The notes under the pieces are model-generated. The model saw only the letters and a list, made by a program, of their open reading frames with translations. It searched no databases and was not told the origin of the DNA. A DNA stretch of 64,000 nt from Nostoc sp. FACHB-892 (GTDB lineage Bacteria; Cyanobacteriota; Cyanobacteriia; Cyanobacteriales; Nostocaceae), in the NCBI RefSeq assembly GCF_014698795.1, contig NZ_JACJTR010000005.1, positions 303,250-367,249 on the forward strand. The letters are read 5' to 3'. Positions 27,171 to 36,813 of this stretch are shown in pieces. The translations under genes and the position numbers were made by a program. The first letter of the stretch is position 1. Each line of letters starts with the position of its first letter.

Positions 27171-28229
27171 ATGTTAAAAAATTTTTGGTATGCTTGCCAA
27201 CACAGCACAGCCGTCACCAATCAGCCCAAGCAAATTGTGATGTTAAATCAGAGGTTTGTCCTCTATCGCAACACTAAAGGACAAGTCATAGCGCTCCAAG
27301 ATCAATGTCCTCATCGCGGTGCTGCCCTCTCTTTGGGCTGGATAGATGATGGCTGTATCCGTTGTCCTTATCATGGATGGAAATACCAAGCTGATGGACG
27401 ATGCGTTGAAATTCCTGCTAATGCACCAGGAACACCGATTCCCCCAAAAGCTCGCATTGAGAGCTACCCTGTACAAGAAAAATATGGGTTTATTTGGATC
27501 TTTTATGGTGATTTACCAGAAGCAGAACGTCCACCAATCCCACCCCTTCCAGAATTTGAGGACTCAATTTGGTATCGTTGTTACTTAGACTTTCAAGTCA
27601 ATACTCATTACACTCGAGTTTTAGAAAATTCTATTGATATATCCCATTTGCCTATCGTTCATGCGAATTCTTTTGGTGCAGGATTCCGTCAAAATCAGAG
27701 GGTTGAAGATTATGAAGTTCAGGAGGAACCTTGGGGCATAAGCGCTAAAATTAAATACAAAGATTACACAAAACCCAAGGGCTTTTTTAGTCATTTTTTC
27801 CCCTCAAAAGGCACAGAGGTAGAGACAAAATTTACCTTTTACTTTCCCAATATTACAAAAGTTGCAACTAGCTCTGGTCGTATCAAGATTATCAACTACG
27901 CAATTCATTTTCCTGTTGACAATAATACGACTATTAGTAAGCGAATTCTTTTCCGCAGTTTTTTACCTTATTCTTGGATGGACAATAGATTCCTCAAGTA
28001 TTATACTAAGATTTATGCGGAAGATAGCCGAGTGAGTGAGTCTCAATATCCTAGAGTTGTTCCCCCTAACTTGTCCACCGAAGTCCATGTTGCTTCTGAT
28101 GCTTTGCAAATTTCTTATCGCAAACTTTATCAAAAGTATATAGCGATGGGCTGGGGTTTAAACGAGCATCAGGGCTTATTACATAACAACTCGAATAACA
28201 ATCTATTGCAACCATATCCTGTAAAATAG
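27171..28229 (+). CDS. Rieske non-heme iron oxygenase, PaO-like (copy 1)
   Basis: 352 residues. The Rieske [2Fe-2S] domain has Cys46/His48 and Cys65/His68 (CPHRGAALSLGWIDDGCIRC then PYHGW). The mononuclear iron site appears as N-x2-D-x2-H-x4-H (Asp156, His159, His164; NSIDISHLPIVH). The layout matches the pheophorbide a oxygenase/vanillate demethylase group, soluble here because no C-terminal membrane helices are seen. A tetrapyrrole substrate is attractive given the neighbouring heme genes: such enzymes hydroxylate or cleave C-H bonds of macrocycles or side chains. The first ~170 bp of the Rieske core are nearly identical to copy 2, 1.2 kb downstream. It needs an external ferredoxin and reductase, not found nearby. 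Confidence 0.93.
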   Translation: MLKNFWYACQHSTAVTNQPKQIVMLNQRFVLYRNTKGQVIALQDQCPHRGAALSLGWIDDGCIRCPYHGWKYQADGRCVEIPANAPGTPIPPKARIESYPVQEKYGFIWIFYGDLPEAERPPIPPLPEFEDSIWYRCYLDFQVNTHYTRVLENSIDISHLPIVHANSFGAGFRQNQRVEDYEVQEEPWGISAKIKYKDYTKPKGFFSHFFPSKGTEVETKFTFYFPNITKVATSSGRIKIINYAIHFPVDNNTTISKRILFRSFLPYSWMDNRFLKYYTKIYAEDSRVSESQYPRVVPPNLSTEVHVASDALQISYRKLYQKYIAMGWGLNEHQGLLHNNSNNNLLQPYPVK

Positions 28230-28400
28230 ATGAATTAAATTTTCATTTCAGAATAAGTTGCATTTATCAAAGTATTTATTTTTCTCTTGATTCATAGTTT
28301 TTAGTGTATATTCGTCATTGAATTTGTTAAATAAAACTTATGAATGCAACTTAATTTTGAAATAACCAAAATAACTTAAAGAAATTAGGAATTAAGCACA

Positions 28401-29486
28401 ATGTCAAAGAACTTAAATAATTTTTGGTACGTTTGTGAATTCAGTTCAGTTATTACCAATAAACCCAAACAAATCATAATGTTCAATCAAAGATTTGTCC
28501 TTTATCGTAACCCTGAAGGACAAGTGGTGGCACTCAAAGACCAATGTCCTCATCGCGGTGCTGCTCTCTCTTTGGGCTGGATAGACGATGGCTGTATCCG
28601 TTGTCCTTATCATGGATGGAAATACCAAGCTGATGGACGATGCATTGAAATTCCTGCTAATGCACCGGGAACACCGATTCCCCCAAAAGCTCGCATTGAG
28701 AGCTATCCTGTGCAGGAAAAATACGGATTTGTTTGGATTTTTTATGGCGATCGCAACTTACCAGAAACAGAACGCCCCCCCTTGCCATCAAATCTTCCAG
28801 AATATTTATTCTCAACGATGCGTGCTGCTCCTCATCTGGATCTGGATCATGCTAACTATATCCGCCTGATGGAAACTAATCTTGACTTTTCCCATGTCAT
28901 CGCTGTCCATAGGAAAACCTTTGGTCAGAGGATTCCACTCAATTCAACTGTTCGATATCCTGTTGAAGAATATGAATCGAGCGCCGTTGCTGAATTCACT
29001 TATGAATCTTTAAGTAAGTCAAAAAGTTTGTTGAACTTTTTGCTCGGTGGACGCCCGCAGGTATCACTCAGATTAAGCTTTTTTCTTCCTAACTTCACGC
29101 TAGCTGAAATTAGCGTAGGGGGAGATACCAGATTTCCTATCAAATTCGCTGTTTTAGCAGGCTATTGTCCAATTGATGAGTATACGACTGCCGTCAAACG
29201 GATTTTATTTCGCAATATTTTACCCTTCCCTTGGCTAGATAAAGTCTTCACCCAACTTGATGCCAAACTTGCTTGGGAAGATACTATGGTAATCGAATCT
29301 CTAGATCCTCAAACACTCCCCGACATGTCAGAAGAACTTCACGTTGCTGCTGATGCTCTGGGTATTGCTTTGCGCAAGCTACAGCAAAAATATCTAGCGA
29401 AGGGTTGGGTTCTAGAGTCCTCTGATAACAAGTTGGATAACTCTAACAGACATCTAGCACAACCTTCTGCCTCTTTGGTGAACTAA
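28401..29486 (+). CDS. Rieske non-heme iron oxygenase, PaO-like (copy 2)
   Basis: 361 residues with the same architecture as copy 1: Cys49/His51 and Cys68/His71 for the Rieske cluster, Asp162/His165/His170 for the mononuclear iron (NLDFSHVIAVH). Bases 28542-28715 match 27303-27476 of copy 1 at about 98% (four differences seen), while the C-terminal catalytic domains are only distantly alike. The two genes therefore are old paralogues whose cofactor domains were homogenised. The different catalytic domains imply two different positions or substrates. A 171-bp gap with an AAGTTGCATT/AATGCAACTT inverted repeat separates the two genes. Confidence 0.93.
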   Translation: MSKNLNNFWYVCEFSSVITNKPKQIIMFNQRFVLYRNPEGQVVALKDQCPHRGAALSLGWIDDGCIRCPYHGWKYQADGRCIEIPANAPGTPIPPKARIESYPVQEKYGFVWIFYGDRNLPETERPPLPSNLPEYLFSTMRAAPHLDLDHANYIRLMETNLDFSHVIAVHRKTFGQRIPLNSTVRYPVEEYESSAVAEFTYESLSKSKSLLNFLLGGRPQVSLRLSFFLPNFTLAEISVGGDTRFPIKFAVLAGYCPIDEYTTAVKRILFRNILPFPWLDKVFTQLDAKLAWEDTMVIESLDPQTLPDMSEELHVAADALGIALRKLQQKYLAKGWVLESSDNKLDNSNRHLAQPSASLVN

Positions 29487-29556
29487 ATTTACGTTACAGA
29501 GAATTTACAGAGAGTAGATTAGTTAAACATCAATTAGTTCTTCTATTAGGAGATAT

Positions 29557-30834
29557 ATGGCAACTCTGTTGATAACTGTGCCAGCCGTTACTAGTCACAT
29601 CCTTCCTATGCTGCCAACAGCCGAGGCTTTAGTTAAGCGAGGTCATCGTGTTCTGGTACATACTGCACAGCATCATTTTGACAAGGTACAGGCGGCTGGT
29701 GCTGAACTTATCCCAATGCCTGAACATTGTGACATTGTATATCGATTAGAAAATTCTTCAGTGCGCGTGCCTTCCTGGCTTCCTAAGTTTCTCAGTCAAG
29801 TTTGGTACTTTCGCAACGAAGTACTCGCAATGATCCCAGTCATGGTTGCAGAACTGGAAACCATCATTAAAAGGGAGCAGGTAGACTGTCTAATCGGCGA
29901 CTACCTTGGTTTCGGCGCCTCTTATGCAGCGGAAAGACTTTGTATTCCCTACGTAACATTAACTATGTCTTGGGCGTTGACACCCAACGCTGATGCTATC
30001 CCTTTGTTTCTCTCATTACCGTTACCGTCTCGGGCTGTTCATGCTATAGCTGATTTTATATTCCCGCTACGTCGCATTCGCAATCAGATCGGTCTACCTC
30101 AACGTCCTAAAAACACACCGGCTGAGTTTTTTGCTGTGATAGTTTCCAATCTGCTGAATTTAGTAACTATTCACCAGGAGTTTATCCCTCCCAAGCAGCT
30201 TCAAAAAAATCAAGTGTTCATCGGTCCTACTGCTTTTGAGACACCTCGAACAAACGATAACCAACCCTTTGGAGCAAGCCTAGCGCCTGGTACCGTATTG
30301 GTTAGCAGCACTACCTCACCCAAGTCGGATGATGGTTTATTCCGTCGCTTGGTGGAATCGCTTGCTCAGACAGGAATTCCCATACTTGCTCTTTCTGGTA
30401 GTGCTACTGATATCCCCTCAGGACTTGGGGAAAATGTGCGTCTGGAAAAGTTTGTGCCTTTCGATGAAGTTTTGCCTTATGTTAGCGCGATTGTTACATC
30501 TGGTGGTTTTGGAACGGTGGGAAGGGCTTTTAGGATTGGCATTCCTATGTTAATTATCCCTGACCTTGAAGGAGACACTTTGTTTACAGCTATCCGAGCA
30601 GAGGAACTGGGTTTAGCTTATCATTTACCGAAAAGTAAAACCACTCCCAAAGTGATTCAATCTAAACTCAAAGCTTTGCTAGAAGATCATGCTCTGCATG
30701 CTAGACTTAAAGATTTGTCTCTTAAATTACGTTTAATGAACGCTCCAGAATTAGCAGCCAACGCAATTGAGGACATATTACAGAATTCACAGACGACGAA
30801 AAAAGTGCTCAGAGCAACTTACACAATGCCTTAA
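29557..30834 (+). CDS. UGT/MGT-like glycosyltransferase (GT1 family)
   Basis: 425 residues, GT-B fold. The N-terminal acceptor domain starts LLITVPAVTSHILPMLPTAE, in which His14 corresponds to the catalytic base of GT1 enzymes. The C-terminal donor domain has SAIVTSGGFGTVGRAFRIGI and PMLIIPDLEGDTLFTAIR, corresponding to the nucleotide-sugar binding signature HGG..T..EA...G.P....P....Q..NA, although the His of HGG is Ser here and the final Q/N positions are changed. It transfers a sugar from a nucleotide donor to a small hydrophobic acceptor. With a thymidylyltransferase and a sugar SDR downstream, a deoxysugar donor is likely, and the acceptor is probably the cluster's tetrapyrrole. Linkage type (C or O) cannot be read. 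Confidence 0.88.
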   Translation: MATLLITVPAVTSHILPMLPTAEALVKRGHRVLVHTAQHHFDKVQAAGAELIPMPEHCDIVYRLENSSVRVPSWLPKFLSQVWYFRNEVLAMIPVMVAELETIIKREQVDCLIGDYLGFGASYAAERLCIPYVTLTMSWALTPNADAIPLFLSLPLPSRAVHAIADFIFPLRRIRNQIGLPQRPKNTPAEFFAVIVSNLLNLVTIHQEFIPPKQLQKNQVFIGPTAFETPRTNDNQPFGASLAPGTVLVSSTTSPKSDDGLFRRLVESLAQTGIPILALSGSATDIPSGLGENVRLEKFVPFDEVLPYVSAIVTSGGFGTVGRAFRIGIPMLIIPDLEGDTLFTAIRAEELGLAYHLPKSKTTPKVIQSKLKALLEDHALHARLKDLSLKLRLMNAPELAANAIEDILQNSQTTKKVLRATYTMP

Positions 30835-30941
30835 GCTACGAGATGACAATAGACAAGCCATCTATTTATTTCAATTTTGGAAACGTTCCACTTTGCAAAT
30901 AATACAAAAGAACAGCAATAATTTGAGGAACTAATCATATT

Positions 30942-31787
30942 ATGTCAACTTCAACTCCCAAAACTATCCTTTTCAACGGAATGCAAGTATTTTGCTTGCA
31001 AGAATATGAAGTGAAGTTTATTGAGAAAGAAATCCCAGGATATGTTAAAAATGGAATCGAGTTGCACGAAAATGACACTGTTTTTGATGTAGGAGCCAAT
31101 ATTGGTTTGTTCACACTTTGGGTATATCAGCAGTGTAATAAAAACGTGAATGTTTTTGCCTTCGAGCCTGTTCCAGCGGTTTTTGAAGTGCTACAACGCA
31201 ATGCTCAAGAGTTTGATCCAAAAAAACTCAAAGTATTTCCTTGTGGGCTTTCACAGGAATGCAAAACCGTAAATTTTGCTTACCATCCCAACGTTACAGC
31301 AATGTCTCATGCCTATCCAAATAATTTAAAAGAGTTACAAAATGAAGTAAAGCAAACTTTTCTTTCTGGTTTCAAAGTAGGACCTTGGTCTATCCGTTGG
31401 ATTAGTTGGCTGCCTCTAGTTCTCCAGTCATTTCTGGTTGATAAGTTACTAGAAAAATGGTTTCAGATAGAGCAAATTACTTGTCAGATGAGAACAGTAT
31501 CAGATATCATAAAAGAGAATAATGTTAAACGAATTGACTTGCTCAAATTGGATGTTGAAAAAAGTGAGTTAGATGTCCTTTTGGGTATCGAAAATTCGGA
31601 TTGGAAAAAGATAAAGCAAGTAGTTGCTGAAGTTCATAATTTCGATGGCCGACTTGAAAAGATTGTAGCTTTACTCAAAAGTCAAGGTTTGAGCGAGATT
31701 ATCCTAGACCAGCAACTCGTTTTTAAGGGTTCAGAGCTTTTCGTTCTGTATGCACGGCGACAGAATTCTCAGCAGAAATCCTTTTGA
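30942..31787 (+). CDS. FkbM-family SAM-dependent methyltransferase
   Basis: 281 residues. The SAM-binding motif I is VFDVGANIGLFTLW, motif II is FAFEPVPAVFEVLQRNA, and the C-terminal DLLKLDVEKSELDVLLGI is the FkbM signature. Family members usually O-methylate sugars or hydroxyls of natural products. In this cluster the target could be the sugar or a hydroxylated macrocycle. It lies 107 bp after the glycosyltransferase. Homologues with N-methyl or unknown activities exist, so the methylated atom is uncertain. Confidence 0.88.
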   Translation: MSTSTPKTILFNGMQVFCLQEYEVKFIEKEIPGYVKNGIELHENDTVFDVGANIGLFTLWVYQQCNKNVNVFAFEPVPAVFEVLQRNAQEFDPKKLKVFPCGLSQECKTVNFAYHPNVTAMSHAYPNNLKELQNEVKQTFLSGFKVGPWSIRWISWLPLVLQSFLVDKLLEKWFQIEQITCQMRTVSDIIKENNVKRIDLLKLDVEKSELDVLLGIENSDWKKIKQVVAEVHNFDGRLEKIVALLKSQGLSEIILDQQLVFKGSELFVLYARRQNSQQKSF

Positions 31788-32001
31788 GTTATACCTGACG
31801 TTGTGACACACATCTGCTGAATCTCGACTTAGCTCTGATTCATTAAGGAAAGCTTAATAAACTAACTGTCGAATCATCAAGCAAATGAGTGAGCAAAAAA
31901 TCATAGCTTCACTAAAGCCTGTGTAAAATTCATAATCCTTACTCAAGCGCTGAAAATGATTGAGTCATCCAAAAAGTATGCTCAAAAATCCATTGCTTGT
32001 G

Positions 32002-32147
32002 TAAGGGACTTCCAACTAAAAAAATATTCCATCGCTTTGGCGAGCAGGGGAAGTAGGGGGCGCAGTGGAAGCAGGGGAGGAAGAATCTAATGAAACGATC
32101 ATAGTCCGCTCCCAAAATTGAATAATTTAATTTCTGGAAGTCCCTAA
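32002..32147. mobile_element. MITE-like family A, copy 2
   Basis: The left end TAAGGGACTTCCAACTAAAA and the right end TTTCTGGAAGTCCCTAA are near-perfect terminal inverted repeats. The core contains the purine-rich GGGGAAGTAGGGGG stretch. It is the best-preserved copy of this family in the window. Confidence 0.8.
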
Positions 32148-32208
32148 GGACTCAAACTCATGTTTTTAGCCATAAGCTCCTATATCGACGATGAACAGGT
32201 CATAAGAT

Positions 32209-32318
32209 AATACGGTTCAGTTAAGCATTTCTCTTTTCTCTCTGCGTCCTCTGCGCCTTGGCGGTTCGTTAAAAAATTGACTTTGATAATAGAGTTTTAG
32301 TTTTAGCTGAACCGTATT
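32209..32318. mobile_element. MITE-like family B, copy 2
   Basis: The ends AATACGGTTCAGTTAA and TTAGCTGAACCGTATT are reverse complements with a single mismatch over 16 bases. The element is 110 bp long and noncoding. The interior is shared with 4692-4808. Confidence 0.8.
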
Positions 32319-32330
32319 GCGTGATGAGAG

Positions 32331-32519
32331 TTAGGAACTTCCAAATAAAAAATATCCCAAAACTGACGCAAAAATTATCTCTATTTCTCCTCTCTCTGCG
32401 TCTGGAGTAGTAGCCTGCCACAAGCCGCTTCTTACGTTCGCGCAGCGTATCGCAGACAGACGCTCCTTGGCGTTTGCGTCTACGTTTATTTGAATAATTT
32501 ATTTCTTGGAAACCCCTGA
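32331..32519. mobile_element. MITE-like family A, copy 3 (expanded)
   Basis: The left end TTAGGAACTTCCAAATAAAA and right end ATTTCTTGGAAACCCCTGA are weaker versions of the family A ends. The interior is enlarged by a GC-rich repeat (TTCGCGCAGCGTATCGCAGA) also of the type seen elsewhere in the genome segment. Confidence 0.65.
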
Positions 32520-32614
32520 TACAAGTTTTACAGGAAGAAGTAACCTCACCCCAACAAAGTCAATAAAGTCGATTTATTGACGGTGTAAGATAAATTATTT
32601 CATCAGTCGTTAGT

Positions 32615-33451
32615 ATGTTTAATCCAAAAGATCCCAGAATCTCTGTATTCGGAAGTACTGGTTTTATTGGCTCTAGGTTTTGTTATCTCTACAAAGATGA
32701 AGTCATAAAAATACCAAGAAATGAGTATACACCAAAGTCAAAGGATATACTTTATTTAATAAGTACGACTCATAACAAAAATGTTTTTACTAATCCACAA
32801 TTAGATATTAATACTAATTTAATAGTATTGATAAACGTCTTAGAGAAGTGTAAGGATAAGAATATAGTGTTTAACTTTATTAGCTCATCTCTTGTCTATG
32901 GAGACGGCGAATTACCAGCAACTGAAAGTACTGTCTGTAATCCAAAAGGTTTTTATGGTATTACCAAAAAGTGTGCAGAAGATTTGCTAATTTCGTATTG
33001 TAAGACTTTTAATATTGCCTATCGAATCCTCCGTCTGTGCAGTGTATATGGAAAGTCAGATGGAGAGATAATAAAAAAGAAAAATACTTTACACTTTTTA
33101 ATAGAAGAGCTTAAAAATGATAGGCCTATAAAACTATATTTTTATGGAGACTTTATAAGAGATTATATGCATCTTGATGACGTAGTAAGGGCAATCTATA
33201 TTGCTATTAAATCTGCTCCAATTAATTCAGTTATAAATATTGGTAGCGGTGTTCCCTATCGTTTTAAAGACTTAATTGAGAAAGCACAAAAAATAACACG
33301 CTCTCAAAGTGAAATTGAGATATGTCCTTCACCAGAATTCTACACAGTTGCTGAGGTAAAAGATATATTCCTTGATGTTAGGAAACTAAATTCTTTAGGC
33401 TTTAAGCCAACTATTACTGTCGAAGAAGGGATTGCACAGCTATGCAGTTGA
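32615..33451 (+). CDS. NAD(P)-dependent sugar-nucleotide epimerase/dehydratase/reductase (extended SDR)
   Basis: 278 residues. It has the extended-SDR nucleotide motif SVFGSTGFIGSRF, a catalytic Ser and the YxxxK pair (ISSSLVYGDG ... FYGITKKCAED), and the RLCSVYGK and DYMHLDDVVRAI segments typical of sugar-nucleotide SDRs. The size and pattern resemble abequose/paratose synthase or 4-ketoreductase-type enzymes that finish dideoxy sugars. Exact chemistry is not assigned. The gene is markedly more AT-rich than its neighbours, with many ATA, AAA and TTT codons, and is preceded by three MITE-like elements, so it was probably acquired separately. With the downstream thymidylyltransferase it should supply the donor for the glycosyltransferase. 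Confidence 0.85.
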   Translation: MFNPKDPRISVFGSTGFIGSRFCYLYKDEVIKIPRNEYTPKSKDILYLISTTHNKNVFTNPQLDINTNLIVLINVLEKCKDKNIVFNFISSSLVYGDGELPATESTVCNPKGFYGITKKCAEDLLISYCKTFNIAYRILRLCSVYGKSDGEIIKKKNTLHFLIEELKNDRPIKLYFYGDFIRDYMHLDDVVRAIYIAIKSAPINSVINIGSGVPYRFKDLIEKAQKITRSQSEIEICPSPEFYTVAEVKDIFLDVRKLNSLGFKPTITVEEGIAQLCS

Positions 33452-33677
33452 TCAAACAACATTTATAATTTTTAATTTTTTTATTAAATTAGGATTTTCT
33501 AAAATGGAAACATTTTTCATAACTGATAGACTTGGGTTTATGTACAAGCCTACTTTCACACATATAGTCTCTCCCCCACTTTAATAACTAACTGCTCAAA
33601 CGGTTTAAGCAGAATTCAAAAGACAGGATAACAATACTCTTACAAAGAGCGAGATCCAACCATTTAAGGAATTAAGT

Positions 33678-34622
33678 ATGAAGGGCATTATTCTAGCTGG
33701 TGGTTCTGGTACCCGATTGTACCCTCTCACGCAGGCAGTAAGCAAACAGCTAATGCCTGTTTATGATAAGCCAATGATTTACTATCCCCTGTCCACTCTC
33801 ATGTTGGCTGGGATTCGTGAAATACTCATTATCTCTACGCCTACCCACCTACCACTGTTCCAACAAGTTCTGCAAGATGGTAGCCAGTGGGGTCTCAAGT
33901 TTAGCTATGTCGAACAACCAAAACCTGAAGGGATACCACAAGCATTCATCTTAGGTAAAGATTTTATCGGTGACGACTCTGTATGCCTAATTTTGGGTGA
34001 TAATCTTTTCTATGGCAATGGTTTAGTTGAAGTGTTGACCTATGCAGCCAATTTGCATGAGGGCGCACTCATCTTCGGTTATCGAGTTACTGAGCCTCAG
34101 CATTATGGAGTAGTTGAATTTGATGTAGTAGGGCAGGTAGTGTCTTTAGAGGAAAAGCCCAAAATTCCCAAGTCTAACTATGCTGTGCCTGGTATTTATT
34201 TCTACGATTCTCAGGTTTGTGAAATTGCCGCCCAGCTCACACCCTCAGCCTGCAATGAGCTAGAAATTACGGACTTGAACCAGGTTTATCTGCGTCGAGG
34301 GCAATTGAGAGTAGAGCTTTTAGGTCGAGGGTACGCTTGGTTAGATACAGGAACTCATGAATCTCTTCACCAGGCTGCTAGCTTTATTCAAACTTTGGAA
34401 CAACGGCAGGGTTTCAAGATAGCTTGTATCGAAGAAATTGCCTACCGCCAGGGATACATTGATGTGGAACAACTCTATCAACTGGCTAAACCATTATCTA
34501 AAAGCAGTTATGGGCGTTACCTAATAGACATTATCCATGGTGATATTCGTACTACTCAGGTTCCGCAAGTCAATCGGGTTATACCATTTTATGAAATAGC
34601 TGATACAAATAAAGCCTCTTAA
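33678..34622 (+). CDS. rfbA: Glucose-1-phosphate thymidylyltransferase
   Basis: 314 residues, slightly longer than the usual ~290 because of a C-terminal extension. It has the nucleotidyltransferase signature [13 protein letters not shown] with [20 protein letters not shown], the GDNLFYG metal site, YGVVEFD, EEKP, and [12 protein letters not shown] near the C terminus. It makes dTDP-glucose, entry point to dTDP-deoxysugars. rfbB (4,6-dehydratase), needed next, is not in the window. A stop codon abuts the first possible ATG of hemE, so the two genes are cotranscribed. The family's allosteric dTDP-sugar feedback suggests control of sugar supply. Confidence 0.95.
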   Translation: MKGIILAGGSGTRLYPLTQAVSKQLMPVYDKPMIYYPLSTLMLAGIREILIISTPTHLPLFQQVLQDGSQWGLKFSYVEQPKPEGIPQAFILGKDFIGDDSVCLILGDNLFYGNGLVEVLTYAANLHEGALIFGYRVTEPQHYGVVEFDVVGQVVSLEEKPKIPKSNYAVPGIYFYDSQVCEIAAQLTPSACNELEITDLNQVYLRRGQLRVELLGRGYAWLDTGTHESLHQAASFIQTLEQRQGFKIACIEEIAYRQGYIDVEQLYQLAKPLSKSSYGRYLIDIIHGDIRTTQVPQVNRVIPFYEIADTNKAS

Positions 34623-34646
34623 ATGATAAGAGGAATCCTTGAATAT

Positions 34647-35702
34647 ATGGAGAAATGTATGGAAAACTATAGGTTATTGCAAGCAGCCCGAGGTGAAGTA
34701 CTGGATCGTCCGCCTGTGTGGATCATGCGTCAAGCGGGTCGCTATATGAAGGTCTATCGGGATTTACGTCAAAAATATCCCTCTTTTCGAGAGCGTTCTG
34801 AAAACCCTGATTTGGCAGTGGAAATTTCGCTGCAACCTTTCTATGCCTTCAAGCCCGATGGGGTGATTATGTTCTCAGATATTCTCACCCCGCTACCTGG
34901 TATTGGCATACCGTTTGATATTATCGAAAGCAAGGGACCAGTATTTGAAAACCCAATCCGTACACAGGCGCAAATTGATGCGCTTACACCCCTTGATCCC
35001 GAAATATGTTTGCCATTTGTGCGCGAGATTCTGACAACACTGCACAAAGAAGTGAATGGTCAAGCAACTATTTTAGGGTTTGTTGGCGCTCCTTGGACGC
35101 TAGCTGCTTATTGCATTGAAGGCAAAAGTTCAAAAGACTACGCCATCATTAAAGGTATGGCTTATTCACAGCCAACCATGCTGCATCAATTTCTCGCAAA
35201 ACTTGCAGATGCGATCGCCATTTACGCACGTTATCAAATTAATTCTGGGGCACAGGTAGTGCAACTGTTTGATTCTTGGGCAGGACAACTCAGCCCTCAC
35301 GATTTTAAAACGTTCTCTCTACCTTATCTGCAACGGGTCGTGCAACAAGTCAAAGCAACCCACCCAGACACACCCCTGATTCTATATATCAACAACAGCG
35401 CTGGAATCCTTGACTTCATGGCACACTCTGGCGTAGATATCGTTAGCGTAGACTGGACTGTTGATATGGCAGTGGCACGGCAACGGCTCGGTGCAGATAT
35501 TGGAATTCAAGGAAATATTGATCCGTGTGCGTTATTTGGTTCTCAAGAGTTTATCCGCAACTGCATCCTCGACACAATAAACAAAGCAGGGAACCAAAAA
35601 CACATTATGAACCTCGGTCACGGTATTTTACAGAACACTCCAGAAGAGAATGTTGCTTTCTTTTTTGAAACTGTTAAACAATCCAACTATATTGTGCAAT
35701 AA
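34647..35702 (+). CDS. hemE: Uroporphyrinogen decarboxylase (cluster copy)
   Basis: About 351 residues. The start is ambiguous among ATG 34623 (abutting the rfbA stop), 34647 (AAGAGGA 12 bases upstream) and 34659 (GGAG 7 bases upstream); homology begins at [19 protein letters not shown]. Signature motifs are [11 protein letters not shown], the catalytic-Asp segment [12 protein letters not shown] and [12 protein letters not shown]. It removes the four acetate carboxyls of uroporphyrinogen to give coproporphyrinogen. It precedes hemC and hemB in the reverse of pathway order, in a compact run (16 bp to hemC). Confidence 0.96.
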   Translation: MEKCMENYRLLQAARGEVLDRPPVWIMRQAGRYMKVYRDLRQKYPSFRERSENPDLAVEISLQPFYAFKPDGVIMFSDILTPLPGIGIPFDIIESKGPVFENPIRTQAQIDALTPLDPEICLPFVREILTTLHKEVNGQATILGFVGAPWTLAAYCIEGKSSKDYAIIKGMAYSQPTMLHQFLAKLADAIAIYARYQINSGAQVVQLFDSWAGQLSPHDFKTFSLPYLQRVVQQVKATHPDTPLILYINNSAGILDFMAHSGVDIVSVDWTVDMAVARQRLGADIGIQGNIDPCALFGSQEFIRNCILDTINKAGNQKHIMNLGHGILQNTPEENVAFFFETVKQSNYIVQ

Positions 35703-35718
35703 TTCTAACTCACGCTAT

Positions 35719-36705
35719 ATGACTACACTCCATTCCACTTCATCTACGATTTACAGTTCTACTCGCACAATTCGCATTGGTTCTCGTAAAAGCCAACTAG
35801 CTCTGATTCAAACTTACTGGGTGCAAGAACAACTCCAGAAACGCTTTCCTAATATTTCTTTTGAAGTTCAAACTATGTCCACCCAAGGCGACAAAATCTT
35901 AGATGTTGCCTTAGCCAAAATTGGGGACAAGGGACTCTTCACCAAAGAACTTGAATTGGCAATGCTAAACAAAGAGATTGACTTTGCTGTTCACTCTCTT
36001 AAGGATCTGCCGACTCGTTTGCCAGAGGGGTTAATGTTAGCAGCTGTAACAGAACGGGAAAACTCAGCAGATGCTTTAGTTGTGCATGAAAAATACAAAG
36101 ATAAGCAAATTGATACGCTACCAGAAGGTGCAGTGATTGGTACATCTTCCCTACGACGGCTAGCACAGTTGCGCCACCACTTTCCTCACTTCACGTTTAA
36201 AGATGTGCGAGGAAACTTGAATACGCGGATGGCAAAGCTGGATGATGGGGAGTATGATGCATTGATTTTGGCAGTTGCCGGATTGCAACGATTGGGGATG
36301 AGCAATCGCATTCATCAAGTTTTGCCAACTGACGTTTCTCTCTATGCTGTCGGACAAGGAGCCTTGGGCATTGAATGCCGTAGCGACGATCTAGAAGTCC
36401 TATCGCTCCTTAAGGCAATTGAACACATCCCAACCCGTGATCGCGTTCTTGCCGAACGTGCCTTCTTACGAGAATTAGAAGGCGGTTGCCAAGTGCCAAT
36501 CGGAGTTGATACCCAGTTGCAGGCAGATACACTAACGTTAACGGGGTTAGTCGCCAGTGTGGATGGTAAACAGGTGGTAAAAGATTCTGTGACTGGTTTT
36601 GTTAACGAGGCAGAACAGCTAGGGATTCAACTGGCTCAAACTTTGCGGCAACAAGGAGCGCAAGACATTTTGGAGGAAATTTTTAAGACAGTCCACCGGA
36701 GCTAA
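35719..36705 (+). CDS. hemC: Hydroxymethylbilane synthase (porphobilinogen deaminase, cluster copy)
   Basis: 328 residues from ATG 35719; the frame is open further upstream but overlaps hemE without homology. It has [60 protein letters not shown], and the Cys that carries the dipyrromethane cofactor in [13 protein letters not shown]. It polymerises four porphobilinogens to hydroxymethylbilane. The N-terminal Ser/Thr-rich ~18 residues are an extra. Without a neighbouring hemD, ring closure to the type III isomer depends on the housekeeping enzyme. Confidence 0.96.
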   Translation: MTTLHSTSSTIYSSTRTIRIGSRKSQLALIQTYWVQEQLQKRFPNISFEVQTMSTQGDKILDVALAKIGDKGLFTKELELAMLNKEIDFAVHSLKDLPTRLPEGLMLAAVTERENSADALVVHEKYKDKQIDTLPEGAVIGTSSLRRLAQLRHHFPHFTFKDVRGNLNTRMAKLDDGEYDALILAVAGLQRLGMSNRIHQVLPTDVSLYAVGQGALGIECRSDDLEVLSLLKAIEHIPTRDRVLAERAFLRELEGGCQVPIGVDTQLQADTLTLTGLVASVDGKQVVKDSVTGFVNEAEQLGIQLAQTLRQQGAQDILEEIFKTVHRS

Positions 36706-36813
36706 GAAACTTGCTGGTAAAGCATATTTGCGAAGAACTTAGGATAGCCTCTGCATTGTTTAGTTAGATCAAGTCCATTTGATGGATGACCAATTTTATC
36801 TTTAATCACCACT

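Larger units (their letters stand above)
31788..32614. other. Repeat-rich gap with three MITE-like elements
   Basis: About 830 bp without a gene, interrupting the tetrapyrrole block. In order it holds family A copy 2, family B copy 2 and family A copy 3, the last with a GC-rich palindromic insert. It separates the methyltransferase from the unusually AT-rich sugar SDR gene. Confidence 0.7.
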
